Part shown: positions 40,080 to 49,364 of the stretch, piece after piece
Numbering within the stretch: the first letter of the stretch is position 1
Layout of the letters: the number at the start of each line of letters is the position of its first letter
Assembly (NCBI GenBank): GCA_036556425.1
Contig: DATBJJ010000122.1
Coordinates: 23,336 to 87,335 of the forward strand
DNA: 64,000 nucleotides
Direction: 5' to 3'
Source of the DNA: DATBJJ01 sp036556425
GTDB lineage: Bacteria; Acidobacteriota; Vicinamibacteria; Vicinamibacterales; 2-12-FULL-66-21
Made by a program: the position numbers and the translations under genes
Notes under the pieces: generated by a model
What the model saw: the letters and a program-made list of their open reading frames with translations, nothing else
The model's database searches: none
Told to the model about the DNA's origin: nothing

Positions 40080-42758
40080 ATGCCGGGCCGGGTCCGCACG
40101 CGCATTCCTCCGAGCACACGCGCGTTTCGCGCGCTGCTGTCGCTCTACCCCTCCGAGTTCCGCGACGAGTACGGACGCGAAGTGGTGATGGTGTTCGAGG
40201 ATCGCCACCGCGATGCGTCGGGGATCGGTCAACGCGCGCTCGTGTGGATCGAGGCGATCGCCGGTGTGTTGACGGAAGCGCCGAAGGAGCATGCCCGCAT
40301 GGTTCTGCAGGATTTGCGATTCGCCGCCCGCCTGGCTCGCCGCAGCCCGGCCTTCACGCTCACGGCCATCCTGACGCTCGCGCTCGGCATCGGCGCGAAC
40401 GGCGCGATCTTCCAGTTGATCGACGCCGTCGGCCTTCAGGCGCTGCCGGTGCGCGCGCCTCGAGAGCTGGCCGAGGTCCGCATTGCTGGAGGCAACAAAG
40501 GGTTCGGCATCAATCCCGGAACGTACGGGGGGCTCACACGGCCCGTGTGGCAGGAAATCGAGGCGCATCAGGAGGCGTTCTCGAGCGTGGCCGCATGGGC
40601 GCTGTCGGACGTGCGCGTCGGGGAACGGTCGTCGCTGCAGCGCCAGCGCGCGATCGTCGTCAGCGGGGAGTTCTTCAATACGCTCGGCGTGCGGCCTCAT
40701 CGCGGACGTCTGCTCGACGCCGCGGACAGCGTTAGCGTTCCGTGTCCCGGGTCGAAGGCGGTCGTGAGCCATGGCTATTGGCAGCGCGCGCTCGGCGGAC
40801 GCGAAATCGGAAAAGGCGATGCGCTGCTGAAGGTCGACGGCGCGCCGTTCGAGATCGTCGGCGTCACGCCGCCCGGATTCTTCGGCCTCGCCGTCGGCGA
40901 GACGTTCGACATCGCGCTGCCGTTCTGCGTGCCAAAGGTGCTGCGGCGCGATCTCTTCAGCGTCGGGGTATTCGGACGGCTGCGGCCGGGATGGACGATC
41001 GATCGCGCCACGGCGCACCTCGATGCGCTCAGCACGGGCATCTTCGAGGCGGCGGCGCCGACCGACTACAGCCCCGACGCGATCAAGCGCTTCAAGGAAT
41101 TTCGTCTCGAGGCCGCGTCGTTCGCGCGCGGAGCGAGCTGGCTGCGGTCCGAGTACACGACCTCGCTGCGCCTGCTCCTGGCTATTGCAGGCTTGGTCCT
41201 GCTCATCGCGGCGGCGAATCTCGCCAATCTCCTGTTGGCGAGGGCGAGCGCGCGCGAGCGCGAAGTGGCGATTCGCCTCGCGATCGGCGCGTCGCGCGGG
41301 AAGCTGATTCGTCAGTTCCTGGCGGAGAGCGTCCTCCTCGCGGCGCTCGGCGCGGTGTTCAGCATTCTCCTCGCGCGGATCTTGAGCCGCGCGCTCGTCT
41401 GGGCGCTGACGACCGAGGGGTCGGCGCCGACGCTCACGCTCGCGACGAACTGGCGCGTGCTCCTGTTCACCGCGGCGGTCGCGTGCGCGACGTGCATCGT
41501 GTTCGGCGTCGCGCCCGCGCTGCGCGCGACGGGTATTCGGCCGGCGGAAGCCATGAAGAGCGGCGGCCGAGGCGCGACGGAAAGCCGCGGACATCTCGCG
41601 ACGCAGCGCGTCATGGTCGTGACGCAGGTCGCCGTGTCGCTCGTTCTGCTCGTCGCCGCGCTGCTGTTCGTACGAAGCTTCAGAAACCTGATGACGTTCG
41701 ATCCCGGTATCAGGCTCGACGGGATCTCGATCGCGTTCTTTGGATATCCGGAGACGAAGCTGCCGCCCGAGCGCCTTGCCGATTTCCAACGCCAGCTGGT
41801 CGACGAGATTCGTCGGTTGCCGGGAATCGTCAACGCGGCGACGACGACGAACATTCCGCTGCTTGGCGCGAGCTGGGAACACGGTCTTCAGATCGGCGCC
41901 GTCGAGAACTCCGCCAAGTTCACGTGGGTTGGCCCGGAGTACTTCAACACGATGGGTGTTCCGATCCTCGAGGGACGCGGATTCTCGGTACGCGACACGA
42001 GAGAATCACCGCGCGTCGCCGTCGTCAATCAGACGTTCGTGCGGAATTTCGGCGGGGGCGCGCGCGTCATCGGCCAGACGCTGCGGACGAGTCCCGAGCC
42101 GGGCTTTCCCTCGACGGTCTACGAGATCGTTGGCGTCATTCCCGACACCCGCTATAGCGACATACGCAATCCGACGCCGCCCATGGTGTTCGCTCCCGAC
42201 GCGCAGTACCCGGGCCTGGGTCCGTGGGCGGTGGTGATGATTCAGTCTCGAATCGATCCGGCGGCAGCGGTTGCCGCGATCGCGCAGCACATGAGCAAGG
42301 CGCATCCCGAAATCGTCGCCGAGTCCACGCTCTTTCAGGCACGTGTCCGCGATCGGATGGTTCGCGACCGGCTGCTTGCGACGTTGGCCGGCTTCTTCGG
42401 CATCCTCGCCGCCGTGCTCGCGATGGTCGGACTGTACGGAATGATCTCCTTCGCCGTGGCGCAGCGCCGTCAGGAGATCGGCATCCGCGTCGCGCTCGGC
42501 GCCAATCGTCGCACCGTCGTCACGATGCTGTTGCGCGACGCGGCCCGTCTCGTCGCCATCGGCGTCACAATCGGCATGGTGTTGTCGCTCGCGGCCGGTC
42601 GAGCCGCGCCAGCGCTTCTGTTCGGACTCGAGCCGCACGATCCGCTCACGCTCGGGCTCGCCGCGATCGTGCTCACCGTTGTCGCCGGTGCCGCGAGCTA
42701 TCTGCCCGCGCGCGGTGCGTCTCGGCTCGATCCGCTCGCGGCATTGCGGCACGACTGA
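40080..42758 (+). CDS. ADOP-type (MacB/FtsX-like) duplicated permease
   Basis: An 892-aa membrane protein of the acidobacterial duplicated orphan permease type (TIGR03434). It has a ~70-aa prefix domain ('RALLSLYPSEFRDEYGREV'), a first TM ('FTLTAILTLALGIGANGAI'), and a MacB-type periplasmic domain with 'VVSHGYWQRALGG' and 'VDGAPFEIVGVTPPGFFGL'. The central FtsX block is 'LLLAIAGLVLLIAAANLAN'; a second periplasmic domain has 'VAVVNQTFVRNFGGG'. The last TM block 'MVGLYGMISFAVAQRRQEI' leads to 'PARGASRLDPLAALRHD'. No ATP-binding domain is present. It is tightly coupled to padR. The exported substrate is unknown. Confidence 0.92.
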   Translation: MPGRVRTRIPPSTRAFRALLSLYPSEFRDEYGREVVMVFEDRHRDASGIGQRALVWIEAIAGVLTEAPKEHARMVLQDLRFAARLARRSPAFTLTAILTLALGIGANGAIFQLIDAVGLQALPVRAPRELAEVRIAGGNKGFGINPGTYGGLTRPVWQEIEAHQEAFSSVAAWALSDVRVGERSSLQRQRAIVVSGEFFNTLGVRPHRGRLLDAADSVSVPCPGSKAVVSHGYWQRALGGREIGKGDALLKVDGAPFEIVGVTPPGFFGLAVGETFDIALPFCVPKVLRRDLFSVGVFGRLRPGWTIDRATAHLDALSTGIFEAAAPTDYSPDAIKRFKEFRLEAASFARGASWLRSEYTTSLRLLLAIAGLVLLIAAANLANLLLARASAREREVAIRLAIGASRGKLIRQFLAESVLLAALGAVFSILLARILSRALVWALTTEGSAPTLTLATNWRVLLFTAAVACATCIVFGVAPALRATGIRPAEAMKSGGRGATESRGHLATQRVMVVTQVAVSLVLLVAALLFVRSFRNLMTFDPGIRLDGISIAFFGYPETKLPPERLADFQRQLVDEIRRLPGIVNAATTTNIPLLGASWEHGLQIGAVENSAKFTWVGPEYFNTMGVPILEGRGFSVRDTRESPRVAVVNQTFVRNFGGGARVIGQTLRTSPEPGFPSTVYEIVGVIPDTRYSDIRNPTPPMVFAPDAQYPGLGPWAVVMIQSRIDPAAAVAAIAQHMSKAHPEIVAESTLFQARVRDRMVRDRLLATLAGFFGILAAVLAMVGLYGMISFAVAQRRQEIGIRVALGANRRTVVTMLLRDAARLVAIGVTIGMVLSLAAGRAAPALLFGLEPHDPLTLGLAAIVLTVVAGAASYLPARGASRLDPLAALRHD

Positions 42759-42921
42759 CGCGCGCGAACCCTGCTGGGTTTCTTCTCCGGTAAACGGTCT
42801 TTCCTTCGCCGTAACTCGGCTGCCAAGCCCTTCTTCGAGATCGTTCGTCGCGCAGTCCCCTCGCCACAGGCAACGCGTTTGCGTTTCGCCGCGCGTACCT
42901 GCACGAAGGGAGTGTGCATGA
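42759..42921. other. Gene-free stretch before the dehydrogenase remnant
   Basis: Between the ADOP permease stop and the pseudogene tail I see no convincing gene, repeat or promoter. Short open frames on both strands here are Arg-rich by-products of GC content. It may hold further decayed sequence of the same lost gene. Confidence 0.4.
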
Positions 42922-43176
42922 AGGCCGCTCCTCGAGGGTGGGTATCTCTTCCGGTTCAATCTGAAGGGGAACCGCAGAGATCTCGTCCTCGACGACCCCG
43001 GTCTCCTCGATCGCGTCGCCGACAACAACGACAAACACACGATCACCGAGAGCGAGAGCCTCCTGGCCGGGCGGAACTTCGGCGTGAGCACCGAGATTCA
43101 AACCGGACCGAACGGCCACCTCTTCGTGGTCTCGATCGCGCGGAACGAGATTCTGGAGATCGTCAGAACACGTTAG
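42922..43176 (+). pseudogene. C-terminal remnant of a PQQ-type sugar dehydrogenase-like protein
   Basis: An 84-codon open frame, bounded 5' by TGA (42919-42921) and without any start codon or ribosome binding site. It reads 'GGYLFRFNLKGNRRDLVLD', 'LLAGRNFGVSTEIQTGPNG' and 'HLFVVSIARNEILEIV' before TAG. This is the last blade of the glucose/sorbosone dehydrogenase-type propeller (GPDG-x-LYVLS pattern). The rest of the gene is gone. It is most likely a relic left by deletion beside the permease gene. Confidence 0.6.
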
Positions 43177-43200
43177 CCGCGCTGTGCTAGCATCCGCCGC

Positions 43201-44427
43201 GTGGCGCGTGCGGCGGCAACCGTATCGGTGGCGTCAGCGGCGGCGGCTCCGCCCGCTGGCGCCACGCGACTGACGTCGCTCGACGTCTTTCGCGGAATCA
43301 CGATGCTCTTCATGGCGTCGGAGATTCTGGAGATCCCGCGCGTCGCTCGCCAGTTTCCGTCCAGCGCAACCGCCCAGTTCCTCGCGAGGATGCTGGACCA
43401 CGTTCCGTGGACGGGCGTCGTGCCGTGGGACCTCATCCAGCCGGCCTTCATGTTCATGGTCGGCGTCGCGCTGCCGTTCTCGATCGCGAGCCGCCGCGCC
43501 AAGGGGCAGTCGTTCGGCGCGATGCTGGCGCACAGCGCGTTGCGCGCGCTGATCCTGATTGCGCTGGGAATCTTTCTCCGCTCGCAGCGCCGCGCGCAGA
43601 CGTATTTCACGTTCGAAGACGTCCTCACGCAAATCGGCCTCGGCTACGTCGTGTTGTTCCTGTTGGCGTGGACGCGTCCGCGCGTGCAATGGATCGCGGC
43701 CGCGTCGATTCTCGTGGGCTATTGGCTGCTCTTCGCGCTGTATCCGCTGCCGCCGGCGGGATTCGATACGAAGACGGTCGGCGTGGCGATCGATTGGCCG
43801 CATCACCAGACCGGCTTTGCGGCGCACTGGGACAAGAACACGAACGCGGCGAACCGGTTCGATCAATGGTTCCTGAACCTCTTTCCGCGCGAGCGTCCCT
43901 TCGTCTACAACGGCGGCGGCTATCTCACGCTGAACTTCGTGCCGTCGCTCGCGACGATGATTTTCGGGCTGCTGGCCGGGGGTGTGCTGCGCAGCGATCG
44001 GGCGCCGCGCGAGAAGGTACGGCAGCTCGTGATGTGGGGAATCGGCGGCGTGCTGCTTGGGATCGCGATTCACGCGGCGGGACTCTGCCCGATCGTCAAA
44101 CGCATCTGGACGCCGTCGTGGGCGATCTTCAGCGCCGGTTGGGTCACGCTGTTTCTCGTCGGGTACTACTACCTCATCGACATCCGCAACAGCCGCGGCT
44201 GGACGCTCCCATTCGTCGTCGTGGGCATGAATTCGATTGCGATGTACGTGCTCGTGCACGTCGCGACCGATTACGTCGATCGAGCGCTGCGCATACACTT
44301 CGGGCGCGCGCCGTTCGAGATCGTCGGACCGGAGTTCGCGCCGATCCTGCTCGGCGCCTGCACGCTCGCGCTGTTCTGGACGATCCTCTACTGGATGTAC
44401 CGTCGGCGCCTCTTCCTCCGTATCTGA
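43201..44427 (+). CDS. NagX/HGSNAT-like membrane acyltransferase (DUF5009-type)
   Basis: A 408-aa protein with about ten TM helices. The opening 'RLTSLDVFRGITMLFMASE' is the hallmark of the heparan-alpha-glucosaminide N-acetyltransferase-like family. Others are 'PWDLIQPAFMFMVGVALPF', 'FEDVLTQIGLGYVVLFLL' and 'GYLTLNFVPSLATMIFGLL'. The family moves acyl groups from cytoplasmic acetyl-CoA across the membrane onto sugars; bacterial members (NagX) are linked to amino-sugar use. No catabolic genes are adjacent except a decayed sugar-dehydrogenase tail just upstream. GTG 43201 gives a short Ala-rich leader before the family motif. Confidence 0.85.
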   Translation: MARAAATVSVASAAAAPPAGATRLTSLDVFRGITMLFMASEILEIPRVARQFPSSATAQFLARMLDHVPWTGVVPWDLIQPAFMFMVGVALPFSIASRRAKGQSFGAMLAHSALRALILIALGIFLRSQRRAQTYFTFEDVLTQIGLGYVVLFLLAWTRPRVQWIAAASILVGYWLLFALYPLPPAGFDTKTVGVAIDWPHHQTGFAAHWDKNTNAANRFDQWFLNLFPRERPFVYNGGGYLTLNFVPSLATMIFGLLAGGVLRSDRAPREKVRQLVMWGIGGVLLGIAIHAAGLCPIVKRIWTPSWAIFSAGWVTLFLVGYYYLIDIRNSRGWTLPFVVVGMNSIAMYVLVHVATDYVDRALRIHFGRAPFEIVGPEFAPILLGACTLALFWTILYWMYRRRLFLRI

Positions 44428-44438
44428 CCGCGTGCGGC

Positions 44439-45479
44439 TCAGCGCCAGCGAAACAGCTTCAGCGCGAGGGCGAAGCACACGACCAGCCAGCCCGTGAGCG
44501 TCGCGAGCTGCGGCACGAGCTGCGCGAGCGTCGCGCCCTGAAGCATGTGCGCGCGAAGCGCGTCGATCACGGCCGTGAGCGGCAGCGCCTGAATGAACGG
44601 CTGCACGGCATCCGGGAATCGCTGGGCCGAGAAGAACACGCCCGACAGAATCCACATCGGCACCTGCGCGAGGTTCATCAGGCCGGACGCCGCTTCGATC
44701 GTTCGCGCGCGCGAGGCAATCAGCAGAGCGAGCGCGCTGAACGCCAGCGATCCGAGGACGCAGATGACGATCAGGTCGATCAATCGGCCACGCACGGGCA
44801 CGCCGAATGCCAGCGCGCCGAAGCCGATCGGCACCGCGATTTCCATCATCAGAATCAGCTTGCGCCACAGCAGATAGGACAGCAGGTAATACGCGCGCGA
44901 CATCGGCGTCGCAACGAGCCGCTTCGTCAGCTTTCGCCGGCGCGCGTCGACGATCGAGAAGCCCAGGCCCCAAATCGCGTTGCTCATGATCCCGAGGCCG
45001 ACCAGGCCGGGCACGAGGAAATCGACGTAGCGCGATCCGGGCTCGCGAACGAGGTCGTCGGTCGCGGTCGTCGGATCGATCCTGCCCGCGGCGCGTTGGA
45101 CGGCGCGATCGGCGAGGATTCGCGCCATCCGTCCGTCCGGGCTCGTGTCGTCGTAGCGGTAGACGACGGACCCGTTCGGCCCTTCCGTCGCGACGAGCGC
45201 GACTTTGCCGGTTTCGAGCGCGAACGCCGCCTGAGCGGCATCCATCTGCGCGACATCCAGCGCCGGATCCTGCTTCAGCGCGCTGACGATCGCCGGAGAC
45301 GCTGCGGCGACCTTCAGGACCTCCGCGGATTGGCTCCTGAACGCGATGCCCAACCCCGCCGTGAGCAGAATCGGAAAGAAGACGGCCCAGAACACCGCCT
45401 CGGGCTCGCGCGAGAACTCGCGGATCCGCGCGAGCGTGAGCTCGACGATCTGATGGCGCACGCGGATTGCGTCACTCAT
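44439..45479 (-). CDS. ABC-2 type exporter permease
   Basis: A 346-aa protein of the ABC-2 permease family: one N-terminal TM helix ('VFWAVFFPILLTAGLGIAF'), a ~110-aa extracytoplasmic loop, then five TM helices ('IDLIVICVLGSLAFSALAL', 'MWILSGVFFSAQRFPDAV'). The motif 'LNLAQVPMWILSGVFFS'-like region and final 'LPLTAVIDALRAHMLQGA' are typical. It pairs with the ATPase gene that overlaps it by 8 bp upstream, forming a drug/lipid-type exporter. Its 3' end faces the NagX-like gene, 11 bp away. Confidence 0.9.
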   Translation of the reverse strand: MSDAIRVRHQIVELTLARIREFSREPEAVFWAVFFPILLTAGLGIAFRSQSAEVLKVAAASPAIVSALKQDPALDVAQMDAAQAAFALETGKVALVATEGPNGSVVYRYDDTSPDGRMARILADRAVQRAAGRIDPTTATDDLVREPGSRYVDFLVPGLVGLGIMSNAIWGLGFSIVDARRRKLTKRLVATPMSRAYYLLSYLLWRKLILMMEIAVPIGFGALAFGVPVRGRLIDLIVICVLGSLAFSALALLIASRARTIEAASGLMNLAQVPMWILSGVFFSAQRFPDAVQPFIQALPLTAVIDALRAHMLQGATLAQLVPQLATLTGWLVVCFALALKLFRWR

Positions 45480-46422
45480 CGCGCAGATGCCGTCCCGTGA
45501 GCGATACGAAGACGTCCTCCAAGGTCGCGGAATGCGTTCGAAGCTCGGTGATTGATATCTCGCGCCGTCGAAGATCCTCGAGCAGCGCGGGCAGAACGCG
45601 GTGGAGCTCGACGGCCTGAATCTGGATGCTGCCGTTGTCCGCGCGCACGTCGCGCACGCCCTCGATTCCTCGCAGCGCGCCGAGCTCGACGGCCTGCGCG
45701 CCGCTCCCCGTCGAGAGCTCGATGAGGTGGTTGACGCCGATCGACGCGATGAGCTGCACCGGCATGCCGAGCGCGAGGATGCGGCCTCGATCCATGATCG
45801 CGACGCGGTCGCACAGCCGCTCCGCCTCTTCCATGTAATGCGTCGTCAGCACGATCGTCCGGCCGGTCCGTTTGAATTCCTCAATCAGATCCCAGAGCTG
45901 CCGGCGTGCTTGCGGATCGAGTCCCGTCGTCGGCTCGTCGAGGAAGAGCAGCTCCGGATCGCCGACGAGGGCGCAGGCGAGGGCCAGGCGCTGCTTCTGT
46001 CCGCCGGACAGCGCCGCGATGCGCGCATCGCGTTTTTCATCGAGCTGCACGAGCGACATCACCGTGTCCGGCGCCGGCCCGCGTTCGTAGAAGCTGCGAA
46101 AGAGCTGCAGCGTTTCGAGGACGGTCAGCTTGTCGGTGAGCTGCGTCTCCTGAAGCTGGATGCCCAGGCGCTGCCGCAGCGCGTGCGCATCGGTCGCCCA
46201 TCGCAGGCCGAGCACTTCGACGTCGCCGGAATCCGCGTCGGTCAGCCCCTCGCAGATTTCGATCGTCGTCGTCTTTCCTGCTCCATTCGGTCCGAGCAGG
46301 CCGAAACATTCGCCTCGGCTGACGTCGAGGGCGATGCCATCCACCGCGACGACGTCTTTGTAGCGCTTGCGGAGATCGCGCACTCGAAGCACCGAGGCGG
46401 ATGCCGCGGACCTATTGGCCAT
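45472..46422 (-). CDS. ABC exporter ATP-binding protein (DrrA-like)
   Basis: A 316-aa ABC ATPase: Walker A 'GLLGPNGAGKTTTIE', Q-loop 'IQLQETQLTDKLTV', signature 'LSGGQKQRLALACAL', Walker B 'LLFLDEPTTGLDPQ' and H-loop 'LTTHYMEEAERLCDR'. The C-terminal ~90 residues form the small regulatory domain seen in DrrA-type exporters. ATG 46422 is preferred to the overlapping GTG 46425. It overlaps the permease gene by 8 bp, giving a two-gene exporter. It is also the only ABC ATPase in the window, so it is a conceivable but unproven partner for the orphan ADOP permeases. Confidence 0.93.
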   Translation of the reverse strand: MANRSAASASVLRVRDLRKRYKDVVAVDGIALDVSRGECFGLLGPNGAGKTTTIEICEGLTDADSGDVEVLGLRWATDAHALRQRLGIQLQETQLTDKLTVLETLQLFRSFYERGPAPDTVMSLVQLDEKRDARIAALSGGQKQRLALACALVGDPELLFLDEPTTGLDPQARRQLWDLIEEFKRTGRTIVLTTHYMEEAERLCDRVAIMDRGRILALGMPVQLIASIGVNHLIELSTGSGAQAVELGALRGIEGVRDVRADNGSIQIQAVELHRVLPALLEDLRRREISITELRTHSATLEDVFVSLTGRHLRDE

Positions 46423-46459
46423 CACGCTAGTATCGTTCGTTTTCGAAGTCCGCGCCGAC

Positions 46460-48925
46460 TCACTCGCACCGGAGCGCGACGGTTGGATCGACGCGCGCGG
46501 CGCGGCGTGCGGGCACCAGAGAAGCGACGACCGAGACGAGGAACAGCGCGGGCACCATCACGAGGAACCATCGAGGATCGATCCGGTGCGCGAAGGGCGC
46601 CAGCATCGGCATCACGCGCACCGCGCCGGCGCTCAGCACGAGGCCGACGGCGACACCGACGACGGCGGGCGTCAATCCCTCGCGAAGAATCATGACCGTG
46701 ATGTCGCGTCGGGTTGCGCCGATCGCGATGCGCACGCCAATCTCCCGCGTTCGGCGGCTGACCGCGTACGAGACGAGTCCATAGAGACCGACCATCGTGA
46801 GCGTCAGGCCCATGAAGCCCATGCCGTCGATCATCCGCGTGCAGACGCTGGCGATGCTCGAAGCCCTCGCGCCGTAGAACCGCTCGATCGTCTGCGCGTC
46901 GAACTGCGGCACGTCGGCGTCCATGGACCGCACCATATTGCCGAGCGGCGTCACGCAGGTGCTCGAGTCGCCCGCCGTCTGCACGAGCAGCAACATGCTT
47001 CCGCGTGGATCCTGGCGGAACGGAAAATAGATCGCGTCGTGCGGCTCTTCGCCGGGATACACATAGGTCGTCGTCTTGGCGACGCCGACGACTTCGAGCC
47101 ACATCTCGCGCGGCTCCACGCGCCGGATGCGCTTGCCGATCGCGGACTCGCCGGGCCAATAACGCCGCGCCAGCGTTTCGTTCACGATCGCAACGGGACG
47201 CGAGCCGCTCGTGTCCGCGGAAGTGAACGCACGTCCTTCCAGAATGGGAATCTCCAGCGCCGCGAAATAGTGTTCGTCGACGCTGTTTCCGTACGGCCGA
47301 ACGCTCTTCTCGCCGGGAGGCAGATGGAATCCCTCCGGCACGATGGACGCGAGCTCGAATCCGAAAAGCGGCATCGCGGACAAGACCGTCGCGATACCGG
47401 CGCCCGGCAGCCGGCGCGCGTTGTCGACGGCTCGCTCGAAGAATCTCGCGGACTCCTCTTCCGAGTACCGCGCCTGCCCCGGGTCGAGGCTGATCTTCGC
47501 TATCCGCGCCGTGCGGAATCCCGGACCTCTCTCGAGCTCCGTCCGGAAGACCTGGAACGCGAACGCCGCCATGGTCAGGAGCACGAGCGACAGCGCCACT
47601 TGCACGACGACGAGGGCGCTGCGGCCGGTGAGACGCCGATGACGGCGCGCCGACGTGTCGGTCGTCTTCAGCGCCTCGACGAGATCGATGCGCGTGAGCT
47701 GGAGCGCCGGACCAAGCCCGAACACGAACGCGCTCGTCGTTGCCACGATGAGACTGAAGATCAGCCCGCGTTCGTCGAGCTTCATCACCGGCAACGCGAT
47801 CACGTCGGTCGGAAACTCGATCTGCCGAAAGAGGCCGATGCCGACGTAGCCGATTGCGAGGCCGCCCGCGCCGCCCGCGAGCGCGATGCCGAGGCTCTCG
47901 GTGATGAGCTGACGGATGATGCGGGCGCGTCCCGCGCCGATCGCGAGGCGCAGCGCGATCTCGCGAGCCCGCACGGGCCCGCGGCTCGCCAGCAGTCCCG
48001 CCACGTTGGCGCACGCGACCGACAGCACCGCAAAGGACAGCATCGAGAGAATGGTCAGCAGCGCGGCATCGAGCGGCGCCTGCAGGAATCGCAGCGTCAG
48101 CTCGGTCTGCGCGGTGAGGACCTGATCGGTGTTCGTTGCGGGGTACTCGCGCGCGAGATCGAGGTTGATCGTCTCGAGCTCGGCACGCGCGTCCGCGAGC
48201 GAGACGCCGGGCTTGAGCCGTCCGGTGACGTCGAGAACCCTGAGATCGCGCGTCGTCAGCGGGTCGACGGTGCGCGTGCTCATGATCCGCGGCCACATCG
48301 CGAGCGGAACGTAGATCGCGTCGCGGATGTAGCGCGGCTGCATTCCGGTGAAGCTCTCCGGAGCGACGCCGACGATCGTGAAGTCGATGCTCGCGATCTG
48401 AATCGTGCGTCCGAGGACGGAAGCGTCGCTGTCGTATTCCTGCACCCACGTGCCGTGACTCAGGACGGCGACCGCGTCTCGGCCCGGCACATCGTCTTCG
48501 TCCGCCCGGAAGCCGCGACCGAGCGTCGGCTCGACGCGCAGCACCTGAAAGAAGTTGCTACTGACAAGCGTCGCGATTCGAACGCGGGGCGGCGTCGTCG
48601 GGTCCGTACGAATGCCGACGCGGCGCGAGCAGAACGCGACGAGTCCCTCGAAGCTTCGGGCGCGCTCGCGAATGTCCTGGTAGTCGGCGTGCGACGCGGC
48701 CACCGTCGATGCGAAACCGCGCGTCGTGCGGAATCCGACGCTGACGAGATCCTCCGGCGCCGGCACCGGCAGCGGCCGCAGCAGCAGCGCGTCCGTGACG
48801 CTGAACATGGCGACGTTCGCCCCCGTGCCGAAGGCGATCGAGATCACCGCGATCGCGGTGAAGCCCGGATTCTTGACGAACACGCGAGCCGCGTGCCGGA
48901 CGTCCCGTCCGATGCTGCCGAGCAT
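46460..48925 (-). CDS. ADOP-type duplicated permease, divergent from padR 2
   Basis: An 821-aa permease with the same two-block layout as the other ADOPs but without the N-terminal prefix domain. It begins 'MLGSIGRDVRHAARVFVKN', then TM 'GFTAIAVISIAFGTGANVA'. Periplasmic domains include 'VAVLSHGTWVQEYDSDASV' and 'VAIVNETLARRYWPGESA'. TM blocks are 'LSFAVLSVACANVAGLLAS' and 'MVGLYGLVSYAVSRRTREI', and the ending is 'ARRAARVDPTVALRCE'. No nucleotide-binding domain. I chose ATG 48925 since it matches the family start; TTG 48979 and GTG 48931 are possible. It lies 37 bp downstream of the exporter ATPase start region on the same strand and may be read together with it. Confidence 0.9.
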   Translation of the reverse strand: MLGSIGRDVRHAARVFVKNPGFTAIAVISIAFGTGANVAMFSVTDALLLRPLPVPAPEDLVSVGFRTTRGFASTVAASHADYQDIRERARSFEGLVAFCSRRVGIRTDPTTPPRVRIATLVSSNFFQVLRVEPTLGRGFRADEDDVPGRDAVAVLSHGTWVQEYDSDASVLGRTIQIASIDFTIVGVAPESFTGMQPRYIRDAIYVPLAMWPRIMSTRTVDPLTTRDLRVLDVTGRLKPGVSLADARAELETINLDLAREYPATNTDQVLTAQTELTLRFLQAPLDAALLTILSMLSFAVLSVACANVAGLLASRGPVRAREIALRLAIGAGRARIIRQLITESLGIALAGGAGGLAIGYVGIGLFRQIEFPTDVIALPVMKLDERGLIFSLIVATTSAFVFGLGPALQLTRIDLVEALKTTDTSARRHRRLTGRSALVVVQVALSLVLLTMAAFAFQVFRTELERGPGFRTARIAKISLDPGQARYSEEESARFFERAVDNARRLPGAGIATVLSAMPLFGFELASIVPEGFHLPPGEKSVRPYGNSVDEHYFAALEIPILEGRAFTSADTSGSRPVAIVNETLARRYWPGESAIGKRIRRVEPREMWLEVVGVAKTTTYVYPGEEPHDAIYFPFRQDPRGSMLLLVQTAGDSSTCVTPLGNMVRSMDADVPQFDAQTIERFYGARASSIASVCTRMIDGMGFMGLTLTMVGLYGLVSYAVSRRTREIGVRIAIGATRRDITVMILREGLTPAVVGVAVGLVLSAGAVRVMPMLAPFAHRIDPRWFLVMVPALFLVSVVASLVPARRAARVDPTVALRCE

Positions 48926-48981
48926 CGACACGATGGACGATGGACGAAGCGCCGCGAGGATTGTCGATAATCTGGGCAAGG

Positions 48982-49011
48982 TTGATGAATTGTCGACGTT
49001 CTAGGTATCAT
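48982..49011 (+). promoter_or_regulatory. Promoter of the second padR gene
   Basis: TTGATG (48982-48987) and TATCAT (49006-49011) are spaced by 18 bp, a good sigma-70-type match. Transcription would start near 49018, only a few bases before the padR ATG at 49023. GTTGA...GTCAAC-type imperfect dyad bases overlap it (48981-49017), suggesting PadR control of both divergent genes. Confidence 0.5.
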
Positions 49012-49022
49012 TGTCAACAGCC

Positions 49023-49352
49023 ATGCCCAAGCCGTCCGACCTGCTGCAGGGAACGCTCGATCTGTTGATCCTGAAAACCATCGCGCGCGATTCCCTCCAC
49101 GGATGGGCAATCTCCAAACGCATCCAGGAATTGTCCGACGATGTGCTGTCGGTGCAGCAGGGATCGCTCTACCCCGCTCTGCATCGCCTGGAGCATCAGG
49201 GGTGGATCGTGGCGGACTGGAAGGATACCCAGCTCGGTCGCAGCGCGAAGTTCTACTCGCTCACGCGCGAAGGTAAACAGCAGCTCGAGCGCGAGCTCGA
49301 AAGCTGGGATCGCCTCTCGTCGGCCGTTCGACTCGTCTTGAAGCGCGCCTAG
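49023..49352 (+). CDS. PadR-family transcriptional regulator
   Basis: A 109-aa PadR of the short, ADOP-associated type: 'SDLLQGTLDLLILKTIARD', 'LHGWAISKRIQELSDDVL', 'VQQGSLYPALHRLEHQGW' and 'FYSLTREGKQQLERELESW'. The winged helix and C-terminal dimerisation helix are complete. It sits 12 bp upstream of a permease gene and is divergent from another, so it could repress both. ATG 49023 is supported by the promoter placed just before it; TTG 49011 would lie inside the -10 region. Confidence 0.95.
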   Translation: MPKPSDLLQGTLDLLILKTIARDSLHGWAISKRIQELSDDVLSVQQGSLYPALHRLEHQGWIVADWKDTQLGRSAKFYSLTREGKQQLERELESWDRLSSAVRLVLKRA

Positions 49353-49364
49353 AGCGAAATTGCG

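Noticed and set aside
39690..41882. 730-codon antisense frame over padR and the ADOP gene
   Set aside because: Low-complexity Arg/Glu-rich translation opposite conserved proteins.
40080..42758. MacB-type ABC transporter with fused ATPase
   Set aside because: No Walker A, signature or Walker B motif occurs in any of the five large permeases; both halves are FtsX/MacB permease blocks.
42759..42919. Minus-strand frame rich in Arg/Lys before the dehydrogenase remnant
   Set aside because: No ribosome binding site, no family resemblance, and it runs on opposite the pseudogene; treated as non-coding.
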